NCBI GenBank assembly: GCA_025345505.1
Contig: JANVCC010000130.1
Location: 2,757,350-2,821,349 of the forward strand
Source of the DNA: Todiramphus chloris collaris
Lineage: Eukaryota; Chordata; Aves; Coraciiformes; Alcedinidae
Length of the DNA stretch: 64,000 nucleotides
Reading direction: 5' to 3'
Both the position numbers and the translations under genes were made by a program. The notes beneath the pieces are model-generated. The model ran no database searches, was not told where the DNA came from, and was given only the letters and a program-made list of their open reading frames with translations. Positions within the stretch are counted from its first letter, which is position 1, and every line of letters starts with the position of its first letter. Positions 14,401-27,846 of the stretch are shown in pieces.

Positions 14401-17400
14401 AGGGATGCTGGTTTCTTGGTCACATGGTAAGCTTTTTAAGTCCTGGTGGGGAGCTCTTGGGCTGTGTAGTTCTGCAGTGCCTTCTCAGAGGATGTGGACT
14501 CTGCTGAGGACTTTTTTTTAATCCTTGCTGCTGTGCAGGGCTGTAAGTAGAAGTTCTTGGTAATCACTGAGTGAACAAAACAGGTCTATGAGAAGAGCAA
14601 TTCTTCTCTTCAAGGTTAGAGATTAGAGGGTTAGTCCTCATGGATAACCTAAGCATGGATATTGTTTTTTTTGGCCAGACCCTTTGTCTGCTTGAAAATA
14701 CAAACATGCTTGTTTACATGATTAAAAAAATTACTGTAGAGGCATTTGGTGTTGACCCTTGTATTCAGACAGCCTAGCATTTTCCATACAAAAATTGTGA
14801 CCTTTCACTAAGGACCTCTTAAAACTTCAATTGTTTGCAGTAGGCTGTTGACATTTGGTAGGGGAAGCACCATCAGAGAACAAAGTGCCTTTTTATGTTC
14901 CACTAAATTAGATTCAGCTATGAAGGAGATATAAACTGTTAAAATGAACTAGTTCTTTTTTTTTTCTTGCTTTCATTGGTCAGGAAAATTCTGGCACGCT
15001 CCCAAAAAAATAAAATCAAATGCCTCCAGTGCTGGACCTGCTGTAGCTGTTGCAGCAGTGAGGACAGGAGCCGTGGTGTTGGGATCTGTCAGAGCAGCTG
15101 TGGCAACAGCGGCAGCGGAGTCTGGAAGAGCCCAGCGAGCATCCTCTCGCCTCGCGGCCACTCCGCTTTCTTCCGGGGAATTCCACAGAGCGGGAAACCC
15201 CTTCTCGGCAAACCTCAGTTCAGCAGTTAGCCCCGGTTGTCTCTGTTCCTTCTCTCCTAAGCAGATCCTTCCCTCCTGCCTCTTGAAACACTCACAGTTC
15301 CTAGGTAGAAAAGAGATTGGGGCGGTTTGCCTGGGTGTTTGTAGCCCCTTGCAGTAGACACGCAGCATGCGCTTGCTGCAGACACAGGATTTGGTGATCT
15401 TTTTTTTCTTTCCTCTAGGAAACAAGGTACCTCCATCATCTACAGAGCAGGAAAGCAGCCCTGCCACCTCTCGTGGAGCTAGCTCACACCACCCGCATTC
15501 ACGTTACCGCCAGTTTCTTGGCAGCGATGAGAAATTAAAACACACAAGACAGGATTTCCTGTCGGTGTGGAAACCCTGCGCAGTGAGCTCGGCCGAACGG
15601 GGCTGGCAGGCAGCTCTGGCAGTCATAGCTGAGGATCCAGGCCCAGCTGGGTGTGGAGAAAGGGGAAGATGGCACGGCATAATTGTGCACCAGACACTGC
15701 ACAGTTTGTGCTCTTTCAAGATGATTCTAATGAGGTAGAAAACGGTGATTTTTCATGGCTTTGAAGAGTCTGAAAATAATGCTGGCATTTGCAGTTATCG
15801 AGAGCCCGGCTGTTCCAGCATGTGTGGCAAGGCTAGGGAGCTGAGCTGATCTGGCAGGGACAGATCCTGCTCTCGGGCAGGGTGTACTGCTTTCCACTCC
15901 CTTTTCCTTCTCAGAGCCCTAGTGCTCATCTGACCTTTTGAGCCACTTCAGTAAACAGTCAAAAACTTTGTATTTATTTCTTTTGTTGGGGTGGCTTTTC
16001 ACAGGATTGGTGATCTGTATCGGTGTATCTGCAGGTTAGAATGACAACCGGGGCCAGCTTTAGGAAGGTGGGGAGACCAGACAAGGAAGGACAAGGTACC
16101 AGGGACAGCCCTTCAGCAGCAAGGAGCTGTTAAATTGGTTCAGCCCCTGTTGTGTAATGACACTGAAACAGTCTACCAAGGAAGCAGTCATGACCAATTT
16201 CTTTCATGGTAGTGCCCAAGCCATATGCAACAAAGATGACAAAAAGCAATCAACAGCTAATCTCCGTTATAGACAAGCCCACACCAGGCATGGGGTAGAC
16301 ATAGACATGTATTTTAGTTGTGAGTGGCACAGCAGCGGTGAAAAGAGGATCCAGTGTGGATCAAGCCTAAGCTGTTGAGATGTTGAGGTTTCAAGGAAGA
16401 TGCACGTTTACATTAGCATTATTCAGACTTCGCATAACGTGGGATGTCATGGATTCAGTTCTTCTTGGGATGAATAGAAGATCAAGTATTGTTCTTAAAC
16501 AATGGAATAGTAGAAACAACATCTGTGAACCAACATTTATGAAAGAATGCAACCATCTCCTTTTTATGAAGAGTGAATAGAAGCAGGCAGAAACCATAGC
16601 TAAAATTGTTGGAAGCATTTTGTTTGCTTAAAAACACTTGTGGAATACTTGTTCAAGGGACTTAATAGCTTGTTATTGCTTTACGTATTCAGAGCTTCTT
16701 CTCAGCCATCATGGCTCACTGTTGTAAATATTTCATGTTTGCAAATCTGGCCACAGGTCTTTCAAGCAGGGCACCCACAAAATTAGCTTTATACCCATTT
16801 GATTCCAAATTGAAATATTAATTAAAAAAAAAGGCAGATACTATATTAAGAGCACCATGGCAAAGTGGAGAGGCTCCCAGTGCCCAGAGGCTCTGTGCTC
16901 GTCGTCTTTCCTAACTGTGAAACCATCCTTTCTTTTCTTGTTGACACTTCCTTCATTTGCTACCACCTTTTAAATCTTCTGCAAGCAGTGAGATCAAAAC
17001 CGTGTTGACGGAAGCTTTTGTAAATAATGGCATAGGAAAAGCTCTCAGATACAGCATTTGTCTGAGTGCAGTATGCATCTCTAGAATGGAGACTTCATAT
17101 ATGTGCTCCTGAAAATGAGATTTTAGAGCTGTCTTTCAGGAGAGCAGTCTCCAGTATGGAAATACAATGCTGACACTTGTAGAGGATGGAGCATTGCAGG
17201 GCTCCTTTGGAGTGGTGATGCTTTTACCTATAGGTTACTGGTTTGAATCTGACCAGTTCAATAAAAATACTTTTAACAGGTTCCAAGGTGAGGGATGTGA
17301 TCCATGTATATGTGGAACTCTGGTTCCAAGGGGTGTAGTAAGTCTCCTTACTAGCTTGTTGCTCTCATTTCCCATTTTTTTCCTCTGTGCTAAGTAGGTA

Positions 17401-20400
17401 CCTCTTCGGAACCAGTTGTTGACATAGTAGTAGGGCCCTGCTCTCCTCGGTGTCTCCAGGCTGAGGCAGAGGTTGGAATTCTATGATATATGATAAACTC
17501 AAAATACATTATTGACAGCCTGCTGTATGTCACAGGTTAAATGACCTTTCTTCTGAAAAACAGACTGTTGAGAGTCGGTCATTTTCATGGTTTCTGAATC
17601 TGCTGTCAGTTCTTTTGAAGGCTTGGAGTTTTGGGAACTAAAGGGAGCTGGGAAGAAAGGAGATTAAAGAGTTTGGAATCCCTGAGGTTGGGAGTCTTGT
17701 GTAACTATCCCCTCCTGAGAAACAACGTCACCTTTAAGTTCCATTTTGTGATAGCCGCTTTAGGAGGAACATGAAATGATTAATTATATTTGAGAAATGT
17801 TGTTAGATGTCTGAGATGAAATCATGTAACCATGTCGTAGATGAAATAGGAGAGGGAAGAAAGAGTTGTTTAGATTAAAAGGGGGGAAAGAAAAGCCATC
17901 TTAAATACTAAAACTCCTCTGGAGATTGTTTTTCTTCCTTTAGACATCAGTGAGAAAACCTGGGGTCTGTGACCGAGAGCATCCATGTGTCCTAAACCAA
18001 GAGAACCGGGTCATGTCAGTGGCATATTATGCCTCTTCTTGCATGCTAGAAATGGAAATATTCTCACCTCCCTTTGTGCACTAAGCCATCCCCCAAAAGG
18101 TAGGAAAAATGGATTGTCAAAAATAAATCTTTTTCTTCCCCCCCCCCCCCTTGTCTCTCTGCAGCAATTCGGCAAAATCCTTGATGTAGAGATAATCTTT
18201 AATGAGCGTGGCTCGAAGGTAAGTCCTGTTTCTGTACCTGCTTCTCTTGTTTTGATTGCAGAGTAAAAGGCAGTTCATTGCCTAGAGAATATACTCTGTA
18301 GAGATAAGCAGGAATTAGTGTGATGGGGGAAGGGAAAAGCTATTTTGGGGGCTGTCTCCTATTCCCCCTGACTCCAGACTGGAGTATGGTCATTTCTGGG
18401 CAGCACGTACCAATGCTCCTAGACACTCCTGTCTGTAATGTGGGATCGGGTTCCCCAGCCTTTGGACAAGCAGGGAGTCAGTTACTTGAGCCTTCACACC
18501 AACACGCTCCTGTTGCAGTAGCAACGGGTGCCCTGTGGGGAAGGCAGAAAAAGGTAAACCAGCTTTTTGAGATGGGAGACTGTAAGAACAAAGCCTAAGT
18601 CACTCCCACCCCTACCCCCAGTGACATTTTCATTGCATTAAAATACTTCTGCAGAAAAACTGACATATCTCATATGTGAAAGGATTTGATTTACTTTATT
18701 TTGCAGACTTACTCGGCACTTCTGAGATACTGACCTTTCATGTTTGAGATATTTGGTGCCTAATATAAGCATCCTCATTCCACTTGCCCTGCCCTGTGTG
18801 GACCTCTCCCCACTGAATTTGCATTCACACACCTATTTTCATCCTCCAGATATATTAAAAGGGAGGTTTTGGTGAGGGTTAATGGTAACTAATTTCTCTG
18901 GAGACAAGATGTAAAATGTCGCTCAGGTCAGCTGCAGAGAGATTCAGTGCTCTTTGTCCTAATTGGCAATCGGTTCTCGTCACGTAACCAGTATCACCAC
19001 AATGACAAATTGATGTGATTCTCTCTCTGCCCAGGAGGTTCAGCACTGGAATAGCAGGGAGTTTTGCAGGTCAGGAGCAAGGTGCATCGCCAAAGCTCTG
19101 TGGGGGAAGCTTGCACAGTGCATGTCTATACTCTGCTTGACTTAATCAATGCTAAGATTCCCATTTTCAATTAAAACAAAATTTCCCTCCTCCCCACACA
19201 CACGTGTGTGCACATGTGTGCATGCACACAAGAGATTTTGAGATTGCAATTCAGCTAAACTGTTTTGGTTTCGAGTCTACGCCTTTCGCTTGGATTTGAG
19301 GTTCACAGTCTTAAGGTGGCCTCTTTGCTTCAACATATATTCCCGGGTATGTTCATGTTCGGAGCCCTCTGCAAATTTCCACCTGTGGTGCCCACGATGC
19401 ATTCTGAAATTCTTCAGTCTCTGTATTAGCTGGAAACCAGAAAGCAGTCGATACGTATACAAAACAAAGAAGGTGTTAGCCCTTTCCCCATCCTTTGTGT
19501 TTAATACCATGGTTTTGTGTTTTGGTTTGGGTTCTTTTTGTTTGTTTGTTGTTTTTTGGTTTGTTTTTTTTTTTTTAATAAGACAGTCTAAACGAGTAAA
19601 TGTTTATATTGCTTAGTTAGAGAGTTTTACTTCCCTGTGTGGATGAAAATCTATATGCTTTACCAAAACAATCTTCTATGCTGAGTTTGTAAATATTTAT
19701 TCTGCTTTCTACTGTTCTTCTGATATTTATAGGCCAGAGCTATCTGTGAAATAGTCTTGATTTTCGTCATTTCTGTCTGGCTTTGGGAATAACCTCTGGC
19801 CTCTATCAAATCCCTACTTGTTTGGATGTAATTGCAAAAGAAAGAACGAAAATAACTGGCCTGGCAGAGTGGTGAGCTCTAGCCTTCATCCCCCACTGCC
19901 TGTGCTTTTCTAGAGCAGTGTTTTCCTCTCCACACATGAACTTCACTCTCTCTCCCCCATCCATACAGCCCTGTTCTGAATGCCCACGGCTGCCCTTTCC
20001 CTCCTAGGCAGCGCTGGCATTGGAGGCTTTCAGTGAAGACTTGATTTATGACTACATACCTTCCTGTGCAGTTGTTAAAGCCCAAGGCTTCTGGTTTTCA
20101 GTTAAAACAAAAATTATTGCTGAAGAGTTCCATGATGAATTTTATCCTTTACCCTTAATGAATATATGAAAAAAAAGAAAGTTGATCTAAAGAGATTTTA
20201 TCCAGCCCTTGACCATGCAGTTTTCTACTGCTTTTTTTGTCATTTTACAGCAAAAAGCGGTTGCAAAACTGATAGCCTGTATGAGCGATGGGACAGAATC
20301 TGAACAGAGAAAGAGAACACCCAAAGAGTAATTTAGCGGTATCTTTGCATCCTTCTCTGCCCAAAATAATTCCTCTTTTAAAAAGAATGCAAGATTATTC

Positions 20401-23400
20401 CTGCTTAGCATGAAAATGGGAGGCCCCAGTGTTTGAGTGGGGTGTAGCTGCACAAAGCACCTGGTATTCACATAGTAATGGAAAAACAACTGTTTGGTGA
20501 TCTGATGGTGAAGCAAAGGAAATGGATCTTTCTGGAGGCCACTCACTCACTCTTGGGTTCTTCCTCCACCTTAGGAAAGAAAAAAAATCTGAATGCATTT
20601 TCCTGCCCTGTGGTTTCCATTCTAATCTAATGATATGAAACCTCTCTCTCTTCTTCTTCTCCTCCTCTCTCTTGGGAATCCGAAAGCAGATGCTCCTGCT
20701 GCCTGCCTTGTGCTGTGTTCTCAATGCTCCCTTCCCTTCCCCGGGTTCCTAAGGGTTGTAGAGTTTTGTGTATATGTTTTGTAAATATTTCTAAGGTACA
20801 GTGGTAAATCCCAAACTGCCCTGGGTTCACCCCCACCCAGTGTATGATGGGGTCGAGCAGCGCTTTGTCCCTGCCAAGCTGTGGCAGGAGATCTCTGCTG
20901 GGATCGCTCCAGTGCTGGTCAGTAGGAGGGACTGGAGGAAGCGTGCGAGTTGCATTCTTCCTTTTGAATCCACCTGAGATGACCAGGCAGTTTTCTTCAA
21001 CAGCCTGAGGGAACTGTATCAAACCAGCTGCATCTTCAGGATCTCTGTGTATTTAGTGTGTTTGGTCACCAGAGAGAGAGCAGCATGTGTTCCTCACGGC
21101 AACCTCACACCTCAGGTTCTTGCAGTTGGCTTAGAAAACGTTACTTGTTGACTTTCTGTATCACAGCAGAGAGGAGGCAGTTCATAATTAGTTTTGATGA
21201 TTCTCTTCTCAAAGCGATGTGAATTCTTGTTTCCTAACTAGATTTCTGCCCAGATTCAATCTTTTTGGTAGGATTATATGGGCCCTGGTAGACTTCACGC
21301 TGATACTGCTTTGCTCAATATGAGAAACAAGATACAAACTCCAAACAGCCCTTGAATTTCATTTTGGTTTATTCTTCTTTAATAGAATGACATCAGCCTT
21401 CCCTTGATGTGTTTGGGTTTTTTGCTTGCTTCCAGGAAAACAACTGTTTGTTTCATTTATCCTGTTTACCATTACATGTCTAGTTCTGACCCCCGTTAAG
21501 TGCCTTTAAATAGCATGCTGCTCGTGGTTGCAGTTTGCTATGCACTTCACTGAATCGTGAATAAAACACCTCCAGAGGAAGCTGAGAGAGAGGATTCCTG
21601 CTCCTGTAGTTAGCGGAGACACACCCTCTCGATCCGCATTTTGGCAGCATTGTGCTGAACCCAACAAGTGGACATATTTGCAGAATTAATGCAGTCTGCC
21701 TGCGTGACGAGTGCCCTGTGTCATTTGTAAAGCTGCAGGGGAAGGGAATCCAAGCTCTTTGCTCATCAGCTGCATACCATGTGGCGTTCCATGATGTGCC
21801 CTCAATGACATTCAGAGACCAAGAGTGCATAAACACACAGCAAAATCTTGGCCAAAGAGGAAGCATTTTTTAAAAATTTTTTTTTAATTTTTTTTAGATT
21901 TTTAAATGGTAAGAGGTCACATTAGTGCAGCTTGCCAGCTCGTGGTTTCGAGTTAGTGTAACTTGATGTCCCTCACTGCATACAACTTGGGGAGACATGG
22001 ATCTCCACATTCTTGTGTAGGACTGAAGTGTCTAGAAGCACTTCATATTTAATTAAAAATTCATTTGCATAGGAGCTTACATCTTATTTTTCACAAAGAA
22101 ATTGCATCTCTTGGTGAGTAGACTAAGTAAGTAAACATGATAACTAAAAATGAAAGCCCTGTGGAAACACTTAAGGCTTTTTTATATTTCTGGTGAACTG
22201 TAGGTTAAAATAAAAATATGAATTTAGGTTTTGATAACTAAAAGGCTATGTTTGCATGTGCATTAACATTTCTCCTTTGAATGGATTAGGTGCTTTGAGT
22301 TGAGCCACACTTGTTCTGGACTTGGTTTCCACTCAGTGAAATAGATGCAACCACTTTTTACATAAAATAAATTCGATGTCTTGTTTTCATTTTAATTCTA
22401 TTTTTATATTTTTTTTGTTCAGATGTCATCATTTGAGCCTGAAATACAAATACTGGTATTTACACAGAGGCTTAATAACAAATTAAGAACCAGCAAACAG
22501 TATTGCTATCTGAGGTTACCAGATCCCTTTGTAATGCCAATGGCATTAGGGAGACAGGACCCATGTCCCTGTATCATAGTTCAGTGATACTCTGTGATAC
22601 TAAACTAACGAATTAAATTAGTCCATACGCTGAACTGGTTTATTTAAACTTGAATAATTAAGGCTGAAATTGATGGCTTGATAGTATAAGCTGATTTGCT
22701 TGCTCCTTTGGGAGTCCCTTCCTAGTAGTTCTGGTTCACTGCGTAGGGAGTTGAATCCAGGGTGCTAAATTAGCAAAAAACTGCTGCAGCAGGGAGAGAG
22801 AGGCAGAAATGAGCTTGTCATCTTCCAGTTTAGCGTGCTGAACTCACAGACCACACAGTAAGATCCACCATCAGTTGAGGGGAAGAGGAGGAGCACACAA
22901 GTGGGCACACCATGGGGCCATGAAGCCCCTGACCTGAGTTGGCTGGAGCTGCTCTGAAGCCCCCAGCTTTCTGTGCTGCCTGGGCTCCTGCGGGACAGGC
23001 TGGCAGGGGAACAACACAACAAGCTGCACTGAGGGAATGATCCGGCTTAAATATAGACCTGCAGGTTTTGGTTGAATAGTCCTTTATGGGTTTTTAGCCA
23101 GATTAACTCCCGCATCCAATTCACAGGTGCTTTATGTGCACGTGCCGTAATGCACTCAAAGTGTGGCACGGAGGAGCTGGAAGAGCTGCTGAAATGGTGG
23201 CAGCTTGGCTTACACCGATTCCATCACCCGATTTAAAGTGTGCATTTGTGTGTGTAATTTCAGTAATGTGTTTCTGAATTTTCTGCTGTGTTTCTGTCAG
23301 TGCGTTCAGCCCTGCTCATCTCAGGTGGATTATAGCTGAAACCCTCCTACTCTCTTCAAATGCCTTGGAAACAGGTAGCCTAAACTGCTGTCTCCTTGGC

Positions 23401-23725
23401 CATTTTTCGAGGCTCCTAAAAGTTTGTTTGTTATGGAAATAAGGGGTGGGGGATAAACCAAAAAACCTGGTTAAAAAAAATGAGCACAGCAGCAGATGAG
23501 GGCAAGGCCGGGTGCTGGCTGCGTGCTCCAGCGGTGTAAGGCAAAGACGCTGCTGCTGAGGTGACTGGTCTAAACTTCGTTGGCAAACGAAGGGTTAACA
23601 ATGCATGGATTTCAAGGGGCTCTGTTTAGTTTCCTTTGGGTGTTTTTTTGGTTGTTGGCTCTTGTTTTGGTTGTTGTTTTTTGTTTGTTTGGGTTTTTTG
23701 GGTTTTCTTTTTGTTTGTTTTTTTT

Positions 23726-23760
<35 letters not shown>

Positions 23761-26700
23761 NNNNNNNNNNNNNNNNNNNNNNNNNNNNNNNNNNNNNNNN
23801 NNNNNNNNNNNNNNNNNNNNNNNNNNNNNNNNNNNNNNNNNNNNNNNNNNNNNNNNNNNNTTTTTTTTTTTTTTTTTTTTTTTTTTCACTGCTCATCATG
23901 TTGCTTGTTATTTATTGCAGAGTCTGAGGCCAGACTAAAAGGGTGGCAGTTACTCGGTCTCTTCAGGCCTTTTGAATAAACCTTTGGGTAAAAAAGGGTT
24001 AGTCTGGCACTGCAAATTACTCACCAGTCCTAAAAATGCTTGCTGGGTTTATTTAGTGTTTGCTGGGTACACTGAGGCTTAAGTTTGTTTTCTGCTTGGG
24101 AGAAGTTCCTGGCAGTTGCTGGTGGAGAGGAACTATTGAAAATGTGGAATCTAAATTTTAGAGACAGCAAGTCTTCCCCCCCCACCCCCCAATTGTATCT
24201 TCCCTTCCTCTGGCTCCATACCTACTACTGTGGAGCAAACCAGTACCTGCTCTAAAGCTAATCTAGTAAATACTAGACATCTGCCACCACGGTTTTTTTT
24301 GTTGTTGTTCTTTCTTTCTTTCCTTTTTTTCCCCCCCCCTTTTGTTTTTTTTTGTTTTGTTTTGTTTTGGTTTTTTTCTTTTTTTTTTTTTCAAGGGCAA
24401 GACAACCTTGGGAGTGAAGACTGAGAATTGTTCATTATATATGCATTTAGGTACAAATTAATACCTATTCTTTACAGGTCATCTGTGAGAAGGAATTAAA
24501 AATATGTGTATGTGCTTTTTCCCCCCCCCACCCTCCTGTATAAAAAATATGTATATATAATTGCTAGTTTTTAAACTTAGAAATAACAAAAATGTCAAGC
24601 GTGATTCACCTGTTTTTCCTGATGAAAATGTGGATGTCTAAGAGATGCATTAAGAAGACAAACCACAGGGGCACAAATACTGACTGCCTTAGTCAACTAT
24701 GTAAAGCATTAATTCAGCATGGTTATTAAGTGGTTCTCAACAAAAGAGAGTTGCACAAGCTAAGGACTGATCTGTCAATGAAACAAAACTTGTGGTTAAT
24801 TAGATATGTTGTTCAGAATCAGATTAATTCTAATTCACATTGGTAATTATTTTCGTACAGTCTGCATGTGGATTGTACCTTGCCTTGAGTTACTAAAAAT
24901 ATTGAAAATTCCTATTCAGTTTAAAGGCGTTTAATGATAATGTGGTTTTTAAAATCCCATACAGACTTTGCTAATTGCAAACAAATGTGAATTAAAATAG
25001 CCTTAGTTTGGTTCTAGCCTGCACAGATTGATGTCTGAAAAATTACCTTCCCTTTGCTCTCCAGCTTTCAGTTAACATCATCACCAAAGACATAAATTTC
25101 ATTTGGACTCCACAGGCTTGTCTAGAACAAACAGAAATTTTAATGTGAAAAGAGAAGAGGGAAATAGAGATTCCTGTTGCAGTCTTTACCTCCCCTCCGC
25201 CTCTGCCCTTTTGAAGACGCTTTTTCCCCTTTTATAGAACCAGAGGAAAAGGTGTTGCTCTATTTCTCAGTCTTGCCTTTCTCTGTAGGGGTTGAGGCAG
25301 ACACGATACCCTCTCCCTTCATAATCAGCTTCGCTATTACACACCCTTCATTCCCCCAGTTCCCTGCAACGTATTTGAGAGTTCTGTGTGAATTGGCTGT
25401 TCTATTGTCCCCTATCTCCTGTAGTTCCAGTTTTAATTCAGTTAAACAGAAAACTTGTATGCTGTTCTGAAAAAGGCCTAAGTTCATTATTTATACAGCT
25501 TTTTATTTAGAGCTGTAGAAACAAAATTATCTGAAGCTTTAGATTATTGTGTTGGAGCCCAAAGGAGCACTCTCATTGGTCTCAACATTGCAGTACTTGG
25601 CTAAGTTCTTTTATTATTGCTGTTCAGGGGAAGAAAAGAGAAAAAACCAAAACCAACCAACCCTGCATTTTACAAACGTGTAGCAGTTTTGTGCTGGAAA
25701 CCTAGCTGTGGATGAGAAAGGCCAGCATGTGCAAATGGCTTGAGCTTTTTAAGATTAGTATTGTAAAGACCTTTAAAAAGCACTCGAAGAATGATGGCTT
25801 GCTTGTGTCCTGTTGCTAGCAGTGCTTAGAAATCAAGATACTATTTTTTGGGGCAGGGGGGGAGTCCAGTCCATGCATATTGTCCCTGAGCTGCACGGAG
25901 GGGGCCGAGAAGCTCGCATGCCCTTTCCCTGACAAGGCATAGCTGTGGATCGCTCTCATCACCTCGCTCTCCAGTTAATGTCAGGAGTTTCCATTGCATC
26001 AAATGCAAACGTTGTTCTTCCTGTTCCTGAGGGTACCGGAGCCGGCAGAGATCGCTCTCTGTACGTTAAGCCAGCGTTTGTTCCTATATCAAACCCCAAG
26101 AGCCAGTTACTCCTGTTCTTAAGATATCCTACAAGCAGAATGCAACAAAGTTAGTTGTTTGGCCCTGCTCTGTGTGATGGCATGAAGAATATCCTCACGG
26201 TTGTCTGTAGTAAGGTGCCATTTGTTACTAGCTGAAATCCTAGTTCCCTTAGTCACGTTGGCTCTGTTTTAATGTCAGCTCACTCATCTCCATGGAAGGA
26301 AGCACGATCTCTTTGCCCCGTTACGTGACTGCATGAGTTGGCAGCAGCATGAGCATGTAGGACGGACACGTTGCATGTGCCTTCATGGATGCGGTAGACC
26401 TAAGTTTGTTTAACTAAAGGGACATTTTAGTAGTCCTCGAGCCTTTGTGTGATTGCTTCAAGCAGGGCACATGAATTTTTCTCGACCTTCGTGGCATGAT
26501 GAGGCAGAGATTTGTTGCTGTCCACGGTGCAGAGGTTGCCATCTCAGAACAAAGCCAAGTAAGATAGGTAGCAGGGCGGGAGGTAGGTAGCAGTGGGTCA
26601 GCAGTGTCAGACAAAACCCATGTTTACCCACAAATTGGTGTATAATTGCTTAGATGTGCATTCCAACACAGTCCTCATAGGAAAATTTTGGAACTAGAAT

Positions 26701-27815
26701 ATGTGATACCCTGAATCTTCACACTGAGTAACGTTTATTTGATGGTGCCACCTAGAAGCCCTGCTTGCTTTCAGGGCCCCTTGCATTATTAGCGAAGTTA
26801 CAGGCATAGGACTAGACATGAGCTGTGCCCCGAAGAGCTTACAAGGGATGCTTTACAAACAGCCCTTCCTCTCAACAGTTTTCTAAGGTAGGTAATTATT
26901 ATTGTCTCCATTTTACAGGTGGGAAAAGCAAGGTTCAGTGTTTGATTTGCCCAAAGCTTCGCAGAATTCCTGGTGCCAGGCGTGAACTCAGATTGCTGCT
27001 CGCTCTCGTAGCAGTTTCTCAAGAGAACGAAGTGCTGCTCAGTGTCGATGTCCTGTACTGTGTCTGGGGGGGCGGGGGGTCCCACAAAGCATGCGTGTTC
27101 ATTAGCAGAGGAGAGAGATGCCCCGCTTGGGCTTGACCAGCTTGCCTATGTTGGAGCAGGTTTTAGTGTTCATAAGCAAACAAAACAAACCAAAAAATTG
27201 TCTCGAGTAACTTTGTACTTCTTTTTTGGTCTGGCCTCAATTGCTTTTATGTTTTCTTTCTTGGTTTTTATTTCTTTTGGTTTTTTGTTGTTTGTTTTTT
27301 TTTTTAATTACTCTTATTATGATTACAGTTCCTTTATTTTATCGAATTTAATTTCTTTCATTTATGAAACATGCATGAACCAACAATGTGACTCTAGGAG
27401 GTTATTGCTGAGTTGTGCTGATGTTGATTTCATACTGTGATATTTTTTCTCTATTTACCTAGAGATCAGTATTTCAATATATAACGATGTGCATGTTTTC
27501 CCCCCTTCTCCCGCTGCATGCAGGGATTCGGGTTCGTAACTTTCGAGAATAGTGCTGATGCAGACAGGGCCAGGGAGAAATTACACGGCACCGTGGTAGA
27601 GGGCCGTAAAATCGAGGTGCATGTCTTCAGTAATTCAATTTCTTCTTTATATTTATTCTTTTGATTTCTTTTTGTGTCTTGCCTCACTTATTTCACATTT
27701 GGATCCCAGTCTCGTGTGTGCGTGTGTGTTTGTGTCAGTGTCCTTCACCTCCCTGCACTGAAATGTATAAAAGTTTACACCCCTTACAGAATATTTTTAT
27801 TGTTGTTTTGGGTAT

Positions 27816-27846
<31 letters not shown>

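Larger units (their letters stand above)
2451..18164 (+). other. RBFOX2: RBFOX2 intron of 15.7 kb
   Basis: The intron lies between RRM exons 1 and 2 of the window. It holds CR1 LINE pieces (3740-4558, 6206-6530, 7085-7152 and the large 8430-10562 copy), a CpG-rich patch at about 15070-15610 and simple repeats near 3125-3140 and 3425-3448. TGCATG occurs at 2883, 4874, 6646, 8269 and, closest to the next exon, 18040. From 10563 to 15000 and from 15620 to 18000 no exon or repeat family is recognised; open frames there are short and unsupported. Confidence 0.75.
18219..27523 (+). other. RBFOX2: RBFOX2 intron of 9.3 kb
   Basis: The intron separates the 54-nt and 93-nt RRM exons. It holds an assembly gap in poly-T (23761-23860), a purine/pyrimidine simple repeat at 19194-19230, T-rich runs near 19540-19577, 21870-21895 and 24290-24392, and a MIR-type SINE at 26825-27005. 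TGCATG occurs at 19119, 19219, 22253, 23602, 24863, 26330, 26372 and then close to the exon at 27372, 27490 and 27515. Nothing coding is recognised. Confidence 0.75.

Noticed and set aside
14973-15738. Overlapping open frames (up to 164 codons) in the CpG-rich intron patch
   Set aside because: GC-rich DNA has few stops; both strands are open, with no domain, repeat or splice pattern.
23580-23979. Open frames of poly-Phe or poly-Lys across the first N block
   Set aside because: They are translations of poly-T and of unknown bases, not genes.
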